From the NCBI GenBank assembly GCA_964607835.1, contig CAZSLL010000001.1:34425-98424 (forward strand): 64,000 nt of DNA. The letters run 5' to 3'. The DNA comes from DAOVFN01 sp964607835. Its GTDB lineage: Archaea; Aenigmatarchaeota; Aenigmatarchaeia; QMZP01. The notes below the pieces were generated by a model. The model ran no database searches. It saw only the letters and a program-made list of their open reading frames with translations, and was not told where the DNA came from. Below are positions 50,802-59,387 of this stretch, piece after piece. The position numbers and the translations under genes are program-made. The stretch's first letter is position 1; each line of letters begins with the position of its first letter.

Positions 50802-51419
50802 CTATCTCATGAAGGGGGCGTAAAGGGAGAAGAAAACCAGGACAGAGCACAATCCAGCCAGGATGCACACCACCCTGTTGGTGTTGTAGACCTTTCTCAT
50901 GCCGTATCCTATGATGGAGAGCTGCCAGAGAGCGGGAAAGAAGAATGCCCTCTCGTACTCGAAGAGCCCGGGCCATTTCAGGAAATCCCCAGCCCCCATG
51001 ACAGGAAGGAGGAATGTATTTGGAATCCACCAGAACATGAGATAGGGCACGGCTATTGACAGTGCTGAAATCATTAGGGAATCCTCGTAATATGCCTCTT
51101 TTCCTGCCAGGCAGTTGAACAGGTATATGACCCCTGCTATGGAGAGGTAGGCAACCAGGAACCAGGGGAATGAGAGGAAAATCTGGTAGAAGTAGTGCTC
51201 AGCCGGCTGCCACAAGGGAACCCACTGGGAGAACATCGGAATCCTGGTGGAATGCCACATGACCCAGGAAGAGAATGCCATCATGAATGAGAAAACCAGG
51301 ATTATGTAGAAGCTTATCCTGACCCTGTGCAGATCCCTCTGGGCGAACTGGAGGACATACCCGGGGTGGCTCACCCCGTACATCCAGTAGTTCATGGCCC
51401 TTCTGAACCTGGAGAGCAT
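50802..51419 (-). CDS. Yip1-like polytopic membrane protein
   Basis: 205 residues from ATG 51419 (MLSRFRRAMNYWMYGVSHPG). It has five hydrophobic segments: ISFYIILVFSFMMAFSSWVM; FPWFLVAYLSIAGVIYLFNC; LMISALSIAVPYLMFWWIPN; FFFPALWQLSIIGYGM; VVCILAGLCSVLVFFSLYAP. The architecture and short N-terminal domain resemble Yip1/DUF1282-type proteins, tentatively. TTTTTAAC about 25-30 bp upstream of the ATG supports the start. Confidence 0.7.
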   Translation of the reverse strand: MLSRFRRAMNYWMYGVSHPGYVLQFAQRDLHRVRISFYIILVFSFMMAFSSWVMWHSTRIPMFSQWVPLWQPAEHYFYQIFLSFPWFLVAYLSIAGVIYLFNCLAGKEAYYEDSLMISALSIAVPYLMFWWIPNTFLLPVMGAGDFLKWPGLFEYERAFFFPALWQLSIIGYGMRKVYNTNRVVCILAGLCSVLVFFSLYAPFMR

Positions 51420-51487
51420 GATATAATATTGTCTGGACCTGGTTAAAAAGGGACATATTGTGTCCGGCGGGATTATCATGCACAATA

Positions 51488-51508
51488 TATAATCCCCGCG
51501 GGATTATA
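51488..51508. repeat. TATAATCCC-CGC-GGGATTATA palindrome
   Basis: Perfect 9-bp arms around CGC lie between divergent membrane-protein genes (51419 minus, 51576 plus). A half-site CGGGATTAT lies just upstream at about 51469-51477. Variants occur at 26347-26363 and 22209-22227. In a divergent promoter region it is likely a regulator binding site. Confidence 0.65.
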
Positions 51509-51575
51509 CCTCAAACGGATAATATGCGCCCACAAAAACATACATATATAAGGAACCTCTCCAATATAATTATAC

Positions 51576-51833
51576 ATGGCGAATGGCGGCGTCATGGCGT
51601 TATCAGTAATAATGGGATTCATGGTAATCATTGGCATGCACTGGTACTATCCCCAGAACGCCCTCACACAGGTAGTGGAGGAGGCAACCATGAACACCCC
51701 AGTAATCCAGGGTTTCATGTTCGCCCCCATAATCTCTTTCTCTGTCGGGATTCTTATCGAGTACTTCATCGTGGTCCTGGCAATATACCTGTTCTTCAGA
51801 AGCATTACCAAGAGTTTTGAGGGCACCGGGTAG
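51576..51833 (+). CDS. Small two-helix membrane protein (85 aa)
   Basis: MALSVIMGFMVIIGMHWYYP and MFAPIISFSVGILIEYFIVV followed by LAIYLFFRS are the hydrophobic segments; a short external loop joins them. TATATATAAGG (about 51543-51553) is a clear TATA box at the expected distance. It ends 1 bp before the convergent gene. No family recognised. Confidence 0.65.
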   Translation: MANGGVMALSVIMGFMVIIGMHWYYPQNALTQVVEEATMNTPVIQGFMFAPIISFSVGILIEYFIVVLAIYLFFRSITKSFEGTG

Positions 51834-52031
51834 CTACGAGGGGCTTGGGAGCTTTCCCCATGCCATGCACAGAGCAATCAGTATTAGCGGGAAAACTATC
51901 AGGTATATGAGCGGGAAATCAGCGAACTGTGTGGCGTAGTACGGAGTGGTGGCGATTGCCATGTCAAGATAGACTATGGCCAGCACACCGAATCCTCCGA
52001 GAAGGATTCCCAGAAGCCTGAAATTCATCAT
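51834..52031 (-). CDS. Small two-helix membrane protein (65 aa)
   Basis: FRLLGILLGGFGVLAIVYLD and LIYLIVFPLILIALCMAWGK are hydrophobic, with a short loop containing TTPYYATQFADFP. It lies 11 bp downstream of the lipoprotein gene on the same strand, so they are probably co-transcribed. GTG 52037 is an alternative start. No family recognised. Confidence 0.6.
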   Translation of the reverse strand: MMNFRLLGILLGGFGVLAIVYLDMAIATTPYYATQFADFPLIYLIVFPLILIALCMAWGKLPSPS

Positions 52032-52041
52032 ATACACCCAT

Positions 52042-52785
52042 TCAAAGGCCAGCTATTTCCTCACTGGTTATGACCTGGTATGCACCAGGGCACTCGTCAG
52101 ATACGAACATCACGCTCTCGGTACCTCCCCTGAAATCCTGATACTCCACACTCAGAGACTTTCCAGTCCCCAGCTCAAGGGGCTCCCCCAGCGCGCTGAC
52201 AAAACCGTCCTCATGCCTGTACAGAGCATCAATGGTCAGGTCAACATTCCCGGTGTTCATGAGATTCACGCTGAACACCCTTGTACCGAAATAGAGCCTG
52301 TGCGAAATCACCCTGAAGGATGCAGGCATGCAACTGAGTATCTCGCCTTCATCCAGCCCTGATATTATGAAGCCCCTGCTTATCTGCCTTCTCAGGCCCT
52401 CATCCGGCACGTCATAGGTCACCACTGCCTCCAGCCAGAAAGGCTCGCTCCTGGAAACTGTCCCTGAGAAATCGAACTCGTAAATGGCTGCTTCTCCCCG
52501 GGAAAGCAGGCCGCTTTTTGTGTTGTTGTCATATGCGTCATCAAGGTAATATGCATCAACATCAACAACCTCTATCGCGCTGTCTGAGGGGTTCATGATT
52601 CTGAGGTAGAGCACTCCCCGGCTGAACGTTGAACCGCCCATGTCCAGGCCGGAGAATCCGCTGAAGAATAGCTCACTGGACCCGGGATATTCCGGGCCGC
52701 TATCTGAAGGGGGGCCGCTGCTCGCGCACCCTGACACAGCAATTAAAGAGCACGCGAAAATCAACGGAAGGAAAGAGGCGTTCAT
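52042..52785 (-). CDS. Lipoprotein-like secreted protein of unknown function
   Basis: 247 residues. The signal peptide ends in a lipobox-like sequence (LIAVSGCASSG, Cys near residue 20), so it is probably lipid-anchored outside. Two beta-sandwich halves follow (GVLYLRIMNPSDSAIEVVDV and FGTRVFSVNLMNTGNVDLTI share a beta-strand-N-x-G/S pattern seen in CARDB-like domains). FSLAC and CPGAY cysteines may pair. No named family recognised. Confidence 0.7.
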   Translation of the reverse strand: MNASFLPLIFACSLIAVSGCASSGPPSDSGPEYPGSSELFFSGFSGLDMGGSTFSRGVLYLRIMNPSDSAIEVVDVDAYYLDDAYDNNTKSGLLSRGEAAIYEFDFSGTVSRSEPFWLEAVVTYDVPDEGLRRQISRGFIISGLDEGEILSCMPASFRVISHRLYFGTRVFSVNLMNTGNVDLTIDALYRHEDGFVSALGEPLELGTGKSLSVEYQDFRGGTESVMFVSDECPGAYQVITSEEIAGL

Positions 52786-52833
52786 CAATGATAGTGAGAC
52801 AGGATTCTTTAAATTGGTATAGGAGAAATTATG

Positions 52834-52884
52834 AGTGGTTCTAGATGGGGCCGGAAAACCGGACCCACCAAGAACAGAACCACT
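52834..52884 (+). ncRNA. Candidate small structured RNA (long stable hairpin)
   Basis: AGTGGTTCT (52834-52842) pairs with AGAACCACT (52876-52884). Inside, TGGG/CCCA and CCGG/CCGG continue the stem to an AAAA tetraloop. A TATA-like TTTAAATT (about 52809-52816) sits ~25 bp upstream, so transcription would begin at the hairpin. The only frame through it is 20 codons. The 3' end of such an RNA is not defined; a GGCGTTA direct repeat follows. Orientation plus is inferred from the promoter. Confidence 0.4.
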
Positions 52885-53055
52885 ACTGTATAGGCGGCGT
52901 TAGATGGCGTTATTTACAAAAATAGCAAAAGGGTTTAAAAAGGTTACGGTGCTCTTTGGGCCATTTGCCCGAGCATTCGAGCCCTGATGATTCACGGTTC
53001 CCGCTTAAGGGGGCCATTTATTAAGCGGAAGTCAAACTAACAACAGGGTGTTGTC

Positions 53056-53214
53056 ATGAAAAAAGAGAAGGCCAAATCTGCTCTTGGAAGCCTCGCCGGA
53101 AAGGTTTACGTCTGCGAAAACTGTGGCAGGAAGTCCAGGATAATCATTGGAAAGGAACTCAAGTGCAGCCACTGCAAGTCAAAGAAACTGAAGCCTGTCA
53201 GAAGGCCATATTAG
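53056..53214 (+). CDS. Small zinc-ribbon protein (52 aa), Rpo12/RpoP-like
   Basis: GKVYVCENCGRKSRIIIGKE then LKCSHCKSKKLKPVRRPY contains a CxxC...CxxC zinc ribbon. The Y-x-C-x-x-C-G start and K-x-x-R-x-P end resemble the RNA polymerase subunit P (Rpo12), but the N-terminal Lys-rich extension and missing G after the second CxxC make this uncertain; a ribosome-associated ribbon is possible. TTTAAAAAGG at 52931-52940 is a possible upstream TATA box. It is followed 12 bp later by a membrane protein gene. Confidence 0.65.
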   Translation: MKKEKAKSALGSLAGKVYVCENCGRKSRIIIGKELKCSHCKSKKLKPVRRPY

Positions 53215-53225
53215 GGGGTATTTGA

Positions 53226-53774
53226 ATGGTCAGCCAGGCGAACTTGGCAAAGGCAGGGACTCTTTTCTTTGGCTCAGTGCTGAGCTACGGCTTCATTGGG
53301 CCGCTGGGGCTTCTGGTATACCTGCTGGTGTGGTTTGACACCATCATACTGTTCAACGTGGCATTTGCCAAGAGCATCGGCATCGACCTCCTGACCATTG
53401 CGGCCGTAATCAGTGGCATTTCGCTCGGGCCAGCCGGGGGATTCCTGTTTACCATCATAGTTATTCCGGGGCTGGTGTACGGGCTCTATCTCCTGGTTTA
53501 CTCTTACCTCCTCACCCAGGACATGCTCATCCCCAACGTGGACTTCCTGGCAATGGCCCTCGGGGCTGTCTTTGCAGGCCTGCTGGCGCCGGTTTTTCCG
53601 GTGTTCATAACCGCGCTGGTCGCACTGCTTTTCAGGTACTTCAGCCTGGCGCTCATAAACAAGGCCACCGGAGGCTCTGGCATGGATTTCGCTTACGCCT
53701 TTTTCAATATCATTTTCTCTTACATGGTGCTGTACGGTCTCAACACCACAGGAGTACTGGGCGCCCTGGCGTGA
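53226..53774 (+). CDS. Polytopic membrane protein (182 aa)
   Basis: About five hydrophobic segments (TLFFGSVLSYGFIGPLGLLV; DLLTIAAVISGISLGPAGGF; LFTIIVIPGLVYGLYLLVYS; FLAMALGAVFAGLLAPVFPV; DFAYAFFNIIFSYMVLYGLN). It follows the zinc-ribbon gene by 11 bp and probably shares its transcript. It is convergent with the small peptide and UPF0182 genes. No family recognised. Confidence 0.65.
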   Translation: MVSQANLAKAGTLFFGSVLSYGFIGPLGLLVYLLVWFDTIILFNVAFAKSIGIDLLTIAAVISGISLGPAGGFLFTIIVIPGLVYGLYLLVYSYLLTQDMLIPNVDFLAMALGAVFAGLLAPVFPVFITALVALLFRYFSLALINKATGGSGMDFAYAFFNIIFSYMVLYGLNTTGVLGALA

Positions 53775-53782
53775 GGGCGTTC

Positions 53783-53896
53783 TCATATAACGCCAAAGTT
53801 TCCCAGGATTCCCATGACAGTGTCAAGGAAGTAGTAGATTACCAGTATCAGGATTAAGGCCGCTGCCCCTATGATGAGCGCGTTGGTCTTGCTCAT
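53783..53896 (-). CDS. 37-residue membrane peptide coupled to UPF0182
   Basis: MSKTNALIIGAAALILILVI then YYFLDTVMGILGNFGVI: a basic start, one hydrophobic helix and an amphipathic tail. Its ATG overlaps the UPF0182 stop (ATGA), showing translational coupling, so it is probably a small partner of that large membrane protein. Confidence 0.6.
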   Translation of the reverse strand: MSKTNALIIGAAALILILVIYYFLDTVMGILGNFGVI

Positions 53897-56595
53897 ATCC
53901 CCTTCACCAGTTCCCCTATCTGGTCAACGTACCGCTGGTAAAGCCCCAGGTTTCCGTCCTGCAGGGCATCCTGAGCCCTTTCATATAGCTCAGCAATCCT
54001 TGCAACGGTCTCGCCTGAAGTCTCTCCTGGAGAGGGACCGCCTCCCCCGTCACCTGGCGACATGCCAAAAATGACATCAAGGGCCTCCTGCAGGGTCTCC
54101 TTCATAGTAAGCCTGTTGCCGTACGCCACTATGACCCTCTTGAGCTCGGGGAGCGTTCCCCTCTCAGTGGCCTCCAGGTAAACAGGCTCGATGTAGAGTA
54201 TGGAATCCTCGACCGGTATGACCAGTGTGTTGCCCCTCAGAACGGATGAGCCTGCCTGGCCCCACAATGTAAAGAGCTGGGAGATGTCAGTGTCCTGGTC
54301 TATCCTGGCCTCTATCTGCATTGGCCCGTATACGAGCTCCTGCTTGGAGAACTGGAAAACCTGCTTCTCTCCATAGTTGGGCTCATCGCATCTCGCTGCC
54401 ATCCATCCTATGAGATTCTCCTTGCCCCTCGGTGTGAAGGGAACCATTATCACGAACTCCTCCTTGTCCTCGCCAGGGAACTCGATTATCACATAGTAAG
54501 GGTCTATCTTCTGCCTGGATCCCCTGTACACCTCGTCCGGGATGACCCACATGTCCTCCTTGTTGTAGAAAACCCTGGGGTCTGTCATATGGTACACCGA
54601 ATATATGGAGGACTGGATGCTGAACAGGTCTTCGGGATACCTCACGTGCTGCCTGAGGTTATTTGGCATTTCAGAGAACTCGGAGAAAACCCCCGGGAAA
54701 ATCTTCTGGTATGTCTGGATGAGGGGGTCCTCATCGTCTACCACGTAGAAGCTGAGGTCCCCGGAATAGGCATCAATGATCACCTTCACTGAATTCCTTA
54801 TGTAGTTGAAGGGCCCGCTGTTGGACATGACGGGCTCTGAATACGGGTACTTGTCTGTTATGGTGTAGGCGTCGAGTATCCAGTAAATCCTGCCTTCTGA
54901 GGCCACCACATATGGGTCTGAGTCAAATGCCAGGAAGGGGGTAATCTTCCTTGCCCTGGTAAGTATGTCCCTGTAGAGCATTACCCTGCTCTCCTGTGTT
55001 ATGGAATTGGAGACCAGCAGCTCTATTGAGCCGAACTTGGCAGCATACACGAGCCTTGAGAGGGGATCTGAAAGCGCCACACCAGTGTCCCCCTCGTAAG
55101 TGGTGTATATGTTCTTGTCGCCCGACGGATAGTCCAGCTCCTCAGTAGTGGTCTTGGTGATTACATAGTTCCATGTATCCTCGCCAAAGTATATCTCAGG
55201 CCTGTCCACCTCCAGGCTGCCGTACGTGGCCCTGGGGGGTATGTCCTGGACAAAGAACTCCGGAAGACCCTCAGGGGTGACACTGTCAACGGGGTTCATG
55301 ACAAACCCGTATCCGTGCGTGTAAACCATGTGCTCGTTAATCCAGCTCCTGGCGTTGGATGGCAGGTCCATTGTGTTCATTTCCCTTGCAGAGACCATGA
55401 CCTGCTTGTAGTCCCCGTCAAGATTGTACCTGTCAATGTCCACATCATTGAACTCATAATACGTCCTGAATAGCTGGAGCTGGTTGTAGGTCTTGCTCAG
55501 CGGCCTCCAGTCCCACAACCTTATGTTGTTCACTGTCCCCGGATTCTCTTCTATGTCAGAAACCGTGAGGTTGTAGTAAACCGGGAACATATCTGTCTCC
55601 ACACCAGCCAGGCCGTATGCCGACAGTGTGTGCTGGATGTTCTTGTCTATGTACGGGGACTCCACATTGAACTCGTCAGGCTCGACTATGAAGGCCTGGG
55701 TCACCCCCACTGCTATGAAGCCAATGATGGCCACCCCCACCAGGGCCACCGAGCCCTCGAGCAGTAGCCTCCACCTTTTTATCCTGGCGTTCACGAACAA
55801 CAGTGCCGCAAGGACCAGGCTGATTATGCTTATGAGAGAGAACACGTATACAGTTACGTTGAGGTCAGTGAAGGCTGCCCCGAAAACAGCGCCATTGTCA
55901 GAGTAGAGAAGTCCCCACTGCGCCATGACGGCAGCGAAGGAAACGCCAATCATCACCATTGCGAGGAGAATGGAAAGATGCGGAGTGGATTTTTCCTTGA
56001 GGCCTGTGAGGTCTATGGAAAGGGAAGGAGCCTCGAAGCCGCTTCCCATGAATTCCATGCCGCTGGTGTCGTCAGATGGCTCCTCCTCCTTTGCCTTTGT
56101 CGCCTTCCCGGAGTTGATGGCATATGAGCCCAGGACCAGCAGGCCTGTGAGCACGATGGTTACCATTGCGTACGAAAGCAGGAAGCCGTAAAAGGGCATG
56201 GTGAAAACATAGAAACCTATGTTCTGGGCGAACACAGGGTCTGCGGCAGGAAAATCCGTGGGATTGAGGAACCTCAGCCAGACAGACCAGTCAGAGAACC
56301 CGGAGCCTATTATGAGCGCAAAAACGCCCGCGAGCCAGAAGAGGAGCCCGTCATTGGGCTTTTTCTTCCCCTTCACAACCCTTTTCCTGGCCAGGAAGAT
56401 GTTGAGGAACGAGAACCCAAGGAAGCCCAGGCCTGTAAGCATGCCCAGCGTAAGCGAGCCCACAACAATGGTGGACCATACCTGGGAGTACCCAACCGAA
56501 CTGTACCAGAGCCAGTCGCCGTAGAGGTCGAACAAATATCCGGATATCAGCACAGCGAAGAGGATGATGAATCCCGCAACGTGCTGTATGCGCAT
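53893..56595 (-). CDS. UPF0182 family membrane protein
   Basis: 900 residues. The N-terminal ~280 contain seven hydrophobic segments (VAGFIILFAVLISGYLFDLY at the start). The ectodomain opens with PYIDKNIQHTLSAYGL. GPMQIEARIDQDTDISQLFT, WGQAGSSVLRGNTLVIPVED and SILYIEPVYLEA are typical UPF0182 (COG1615) blocks. The C-terminal region is helical after a Gly/Pro linker. The family is widespread in bacteria and archaea, with no established function. It is coupled to a 37-residue peptide gene. Confidence 0.93.
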   Translation of the reverse strand: MRIQHVAGFIILFAVLISGYLFDLYGDWLWYSSVGYSQVWSTIVVGSLTLGMLTGLGFLGFSFLNIFLARKRVVKGKKKPNDGLLFWLAGVFALIIGSGFSDWSVWLRFLNPTDFPAADPVFAQNIGFYVFTMPFYGFLLSYAMVTIVLTGLLVLGSYAINSGKATKAKEEEPSDDTSGMEFMGSGFEAPSLSIDLTGLKEKSTPHLSILLAMVMIGVSFAAVMAQWGLLYSDNGAVFGAAFTDLNVTVYVFSLISIISLVLAALLFVNARIKRWRLLLEGSVALVGVAIIGFIAVGVTQAFIVEPDEFNVESPYIDKNIQHTLSAYGLAGVETDMFPVYYNLTVSDIEENPGTVNNIRLWDWRPLSKTYNQLQLFRTYYEFNDVDIDRYNLDGDYKQVMVSAREMNTMDLPSNARSWINEHMVYTHGYGFVMNPVDSVTPEGLPEFFVQDIPPRATYGSLEVDRPEIYFGEDTWNYVITKTTTEELDYPSGDKNIYTTYEGDTGVALSDPLSRLVYAAKFGSIELLVSNSITQESRVMLYRDILTRARKITPFLAFDSDPYVVASEGRIYWILDAYTITDKYPYSEPVMSNSGPFNYIRNSVKVIIDAYSGDLSFYVVDDEDPLIQTYQKIFPGVFSEFSEMPNNLRQHVRYPEDLFSIQSSIYSVYHMTDPRVFYNKEDMWVIPDEVYRGSRQKIDPYYVIIEFPGEDKEEFVIMVPFTPRGKENLIGWMAARCDEPNYGEKQVFQFSKQELVYGPMQIEARIDQDTDISQLFTLWGQAGSSVLRGNTLVIPVEDSILYIEPVYLEATERGTLPELKRVIVAYGNRLTMKETLQEALDVIFGMSPGDGGGGPSPGETSGETVARIAELYERAQDALQDGNLGLYQRYVDQIGELVKGI

Positions 56596-56635
56596 GATTA
56601 GTATTGAGTATGTGCTTTATTAAGCTTTGCTGGAA

Positions 56636-57298
56636 TCATTCCTCTTCCGCGGGCTGAGGGGCGCTGGTCATTATCTCTGCCACGGTTTTTGGCTCATCCA
56701 GGCAGACCACCTCTCCATGGCCGGGAAGGAGCCTCCTGACCCTGAGACCGGCGAGCCTGTCAATGGATGCCTTGAGATTCTGCTCATCTCCCCCCGGCAT
56801 GTCGGTCCTGCCCACACCGTCACAGAAAACTGTGTCCCCTGAGAACAGGGTCTGGCTGTTCCTGTCATACAGGCATATGGAGCCCGGTGTATGTCCCGGT
56901 GTGTGGATGACCTCCATGCTCATGGCGTCTGCCTTTACCTCGTCGCCCTCCCTGAGCCTCCTGGCCACGGACCTTGCATTGAGCTTTCCGTCATAGAAGT
57001 CTGCGTAGCTCATCCTGATGTCGCCCTTCTCCACGACATCAGCGTCCTTCTCGTGTATGGCGATGTCCGCCTCTATGAAATAGCCGTTGCCGCCTATGTG
57101 GTCGAAATGGCCGTGGGTGTTGATGATGTGCTTGACCTCCTTGACATCCTTCTTGAGAATCTTGAGTGCCTGGTATAGCCTGGTGAAATTGAACCCTGTT
57201 CCCGCGTCTATGACAGTATCCTCTATGAGATATATATTGGAGTCAAGGTCAGAAAGCCGAATCATGATTATGTTGCCTATCTTGCGGATGCCGCCCAT
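56636..57298 (-). CDS. Metallo-beta-lactamase-fold hydrolase (glyoxalase II-like)
   Basis: 220 residues from ATG 57298 (MGGIRKIGNIIMIRLSDLDS). The zinc motif is NTHGHFDHIGG (HxHxDH); EVIHTPGHTPGSICLY and FSGDTVFCDGVGRTDMPGGD supply further ligands, and LLPGHGEV completes the set. This fits small thioester or glyoxalase II-like hydrolases. The longer frame to 57337 lacks homology-like residues. Its substrate is not predictable. Confidence 0.9.
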   Translation of the reverse strand: MGGIRKIGNIIMIRLSDLDSNIYLIEDTVIDAGTGFNFTRLYQALKILKKDVKEVKHIINTHGHFDHIGGNGYFIEADIAIHEKDADVVEKGDIRMSYADFYDGKLNARSVARRLREGDEVKADAMSMEVIHTPGHTPGSICLYDRNSQTLFSGDTVFCDGVGRTDMPGGDEQNLKASIDRLAGLRVRRLLPGHGEVVCLDEPKTVAEIMTSAPQPAEEE

Positions 57299-57376
57299 GA
57301 TATATAATTGAGCGCAAAAGGATTTAAAGGGGACCAAGGGGGGTCAAATTCCTTTTTTTGGGTTCCCCGGATATGT

Positions 57377-58063
57377 CTAGAGCCTCCTGGTGAACCACTG
57401 GCTGAGCCTTGACTGGGCCTTCTCCTTCTCCATGAGCTCTGCCGGCATCCAGCTCCTCCTCACGAAGTCCGGGAACTGCTTGTTGAGGGCTATCCAGTTC
57501 TCCAGCCAATGCTTTGTTACAGGGTCGCTGGGGTAGCCCGAGCCCATGTCCCCGTGCTCCTCGCAGAGCTTGAGCATCTCCTGGTCCCTCTGGACTTTGG
57601 CAATTATGGAGGCAGCAGCCACCACAGGGTACCTGTAGTCAGCCTTGTGCTCGAGTATGAGCTCTGGCTCGTGCTTTATCATCTTGCTCAGGAAGCCGCG
57701 GAACTTGGGTATGTTGGTGTCAGGGCAGTCAACGTAAACCCTGTGGGGCTCCAGGAAGCTTGCGACCTCTGCCATCTTTACGCCTTCTATCTTGTTGAGG
57801 CTCATGCCTCCCCTCCGGTGGCTGTCAATCTTGCAGGGCCCCACCTGGACCACCACGATGTCTTTCACGGTCTTCTCGATGGCCTCTGCCAGGGCCTCCC
57901 TCCTCTTGGGGCTCAGGAGCTTTGAGTCCTTGACCCCCATCTTCCTGAGGAGCTGCTCTCCCCTGGCGTCAGTAACGACACCAGCAATGACGAGGGGCCC
58001 GCAGACAGCTCCCCTTCCGGCCTCATCAATCCCGGCTATCCAGAAATCCTCGCCCTTAGGCAT
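57377..58063 (-). CDS. rnhB: Ribonuclease HII
   Basis: 228 residues. The active site is complete: AGIDEAGRGAVCGPLV (Asp, Glu), VYVDCPD (Asp) and the ADYRYPVVAAASIIAKVQRD block with the fourth acid. Archaeal RNase HII removes RNA from RNA-DNA hybrids and single ribonucleotides. The C-terminal RSWMPAELMEKEKAQSRLSQ helix may carry PCNA contact. It lies between the MBL hydrolase and PRPP synthetase genes on the same strand. Confidence 0.95.
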   Translation of the reverse strand: MPKGEDFWIAGIDEAGRGAVCGPLVIAGVVTDARGEQLLRKMGVKDSKLLSPKRREALAEAIEKTVKDIVVVQVGPCKIDSHRRGGMSLNKIEGVKMAEVASFLEPHRVYVDCPDTNIPKFRGFLSKMIKHEPELILEHKADYRYPVVAAASIIAKVQRDQEMLKLCEEHGDMGSGYPSDPVTKHWLENWIALNKQFPDFVRRSWMPAELMEKEKAQSRLSQWFTRRL

Positions 58064-58105
58064 GCTCTCATATTCAGAGCGGAGAAATAAATAGGGGTTT
58101 GGTGT

Positions 58106-59218
58106 TTAGTCTGATTTAGCTGAATCCTGGAATAACCCATAATAGTCACCCAGGTACTTGCTCACTGAACCCGGCGCATGGAGCCTTACTATGACATTGG
58201 CAAAGACATCACCCAGGGAAACCTCCCTGAACCTCTCCCCGTATGTTTTGAAGAAGTCATCGCCAAGGGGAATCGAGTCCGAAACAACCAGCTCATCCAC
58301 TTCTGATTCCATGACTCTGTCAGCTGCTCTCCTGACTTCACCCGTTTCCTTGTCCCTGTATCTGCTGTTAAGCCCATGGGTGCATGCACCGGAAACGCTT
58401 CTTGCGCCATTATCTTTGAGCTTGCTTGCGGCCTTTGTCAGTGTCCCTGCTGTGTCAAACATGTCATCGATTATTATACAGTCGCATCCCTCAACATCAC
58501 CAATAAAGTAAACAGCTTCCTTTTCATTGTCTCCGACAGTGCTTTTTACGATTCCCCCAATCTCGTCGCAACCCAATATACCAGCAAAATTGGCTGCAGA
58601 CTCGAAACCACCATAGTCAGGAGTCACTGGCCTGTATAATCCGCCTTTTTCAATATAATAATGCGCAAACAATGGCATGGTTCTCAGATTGACAACAGGA
58701 CAATCCATGTAACCTTCAAGGGCACCAGTGTGCATGTCAACAGTCACAAATGTGTTGATGTCCTTTGAAAGTATTTCTGAAACCCTCCTTGCGGTAATAG
58801 GCCTCCTGGGCTTATCCTTTCTTTCCTGCCTTCCGTAGGGGAAGAAGGGCTCGATGGCATGTATCTTTTCGGCCCCCGCCCTCTTCAGGCCATCAACAGC
58901 GGCAACATGGGCCATCAGGCCATCATTGGGGCTGAACTCCCCTTCCCTTCCCAGATATTGATGGATAAGGAACACGTCCTTTCCCCGGACAGAGTTCCTG
59001 GATTCTGCTACAACTTCGCCGTTGGAAAAGAAGGTAACGTCAACTGCACCAAGATTTTCCTGTATCGAGGGTTCTTCATCATAATGCTGACGGAATTTAC
59101 CTATAGCACCAGGAAGACCGTCATACACCCTCTGGGCAAACGGGTTATCGAATTCGACATCCCTGTCAAGATACTTGTGGTAAACGGTCCTGGTCAGAAT
59201 CATGCCATTCTTTGCCAT
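58106..59218 (-). CDS. prs: Ribose-phosphate pyrophosphokinase (extended form)
   Basis: 370 residues from ATG 59218 (MAKNGMILTRTVYHKYLDRD), about 85 longer than typical archaeal Prs. The family core is present: FFPYGRQERKDKPRRPITAR (ATP/ribose-phosphate region), VTVDMHTGALEGY (metal and substrate His) and the PRPP loop CIIIDDMFDTAGTL. It makes PRPP from ribose 5-phosphate and ATP for nucleotide, histidine and tryptophan synthesis. Insertions lie near residues 60-100 and 170-220. Confidence 0.9.
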   Translation of the reverse strand: MAKNGMILTRTVYHKYLDRDVEFDNPFAQRVYDGLPGAIGKFRQHYDEEPSIQENLGAVDVTFFSNGEVVAESRNSVRGKDVFLIHQYLGREGEFSPNDGLMAHVAAVDGLKRAGAEKIHAIEPFFPYGRQERKDKPRRPITARRVSEILSKDINTFVTVDMHTGALEGYMDCPVVNLRTMPLFAHYYIEKGGLYRPVTPDYGGFESAANFAGILGCDEIGGIVKSTVGDNEKEAVYFIGDVEGCDCIIIDDMFDTAGTLTKAASKLKDNGARSVSGACTHGLNSRYRDKETGEVRRAADRVMESEVDELVVSDSIPLGDDFFKTYGERFREVSLGDVFANVIVRLHAPGSVSKYLGDYYGLFQDSAKSD

Positions 59219-59283
59219 AGAAACCTGTTGATGTATTGCAACCAAATCTTTTAAGCATTGGGTGTTCCGTGGAAAGAAGAGGA

Positions 59284-59387
59284 TAGCGGGAGGTGGATTT
59301 GAACCACCGACCTTTGGGTTATGAGCCCAACGAGCACTCCAGGCTGCTCCATTGCGGCCGGATGCTAATTTGCAACCGATTCCCGCT
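59284..59387 (-). tRNA. Initiator tRNA-Met(CAT) with a 29-nt intron after the acceptor stem
   Basis: The acceptor AGCGGGA (59387-59381) pairs with TCCCGCT, discriminator A. The A1:T72 pair and the anticodon stem TTGGG/CCCAA with three consecutive G:C pairs mark it as the initiator. Loop CTCATAA gives anticodon CAT; the D stem is GAGC/GCTC and the T arm GGTGG TTCAAAT CCACC. A 75-nt tRNA is obtained only when the 29 nt after the acceptor (59380-59352) are removed, placing the intron near position 7/8. The stop codon of the overlapping homing endonuclease gene (59367-59365) lies in this intron. Confidence 0.88.

Noticed and set aside
53274..53786. 170-residue minus-strand frame
   Set aside because: Antisense of the membrane protein at 53226, with His/Gln-rich composition and no recognisable fold.
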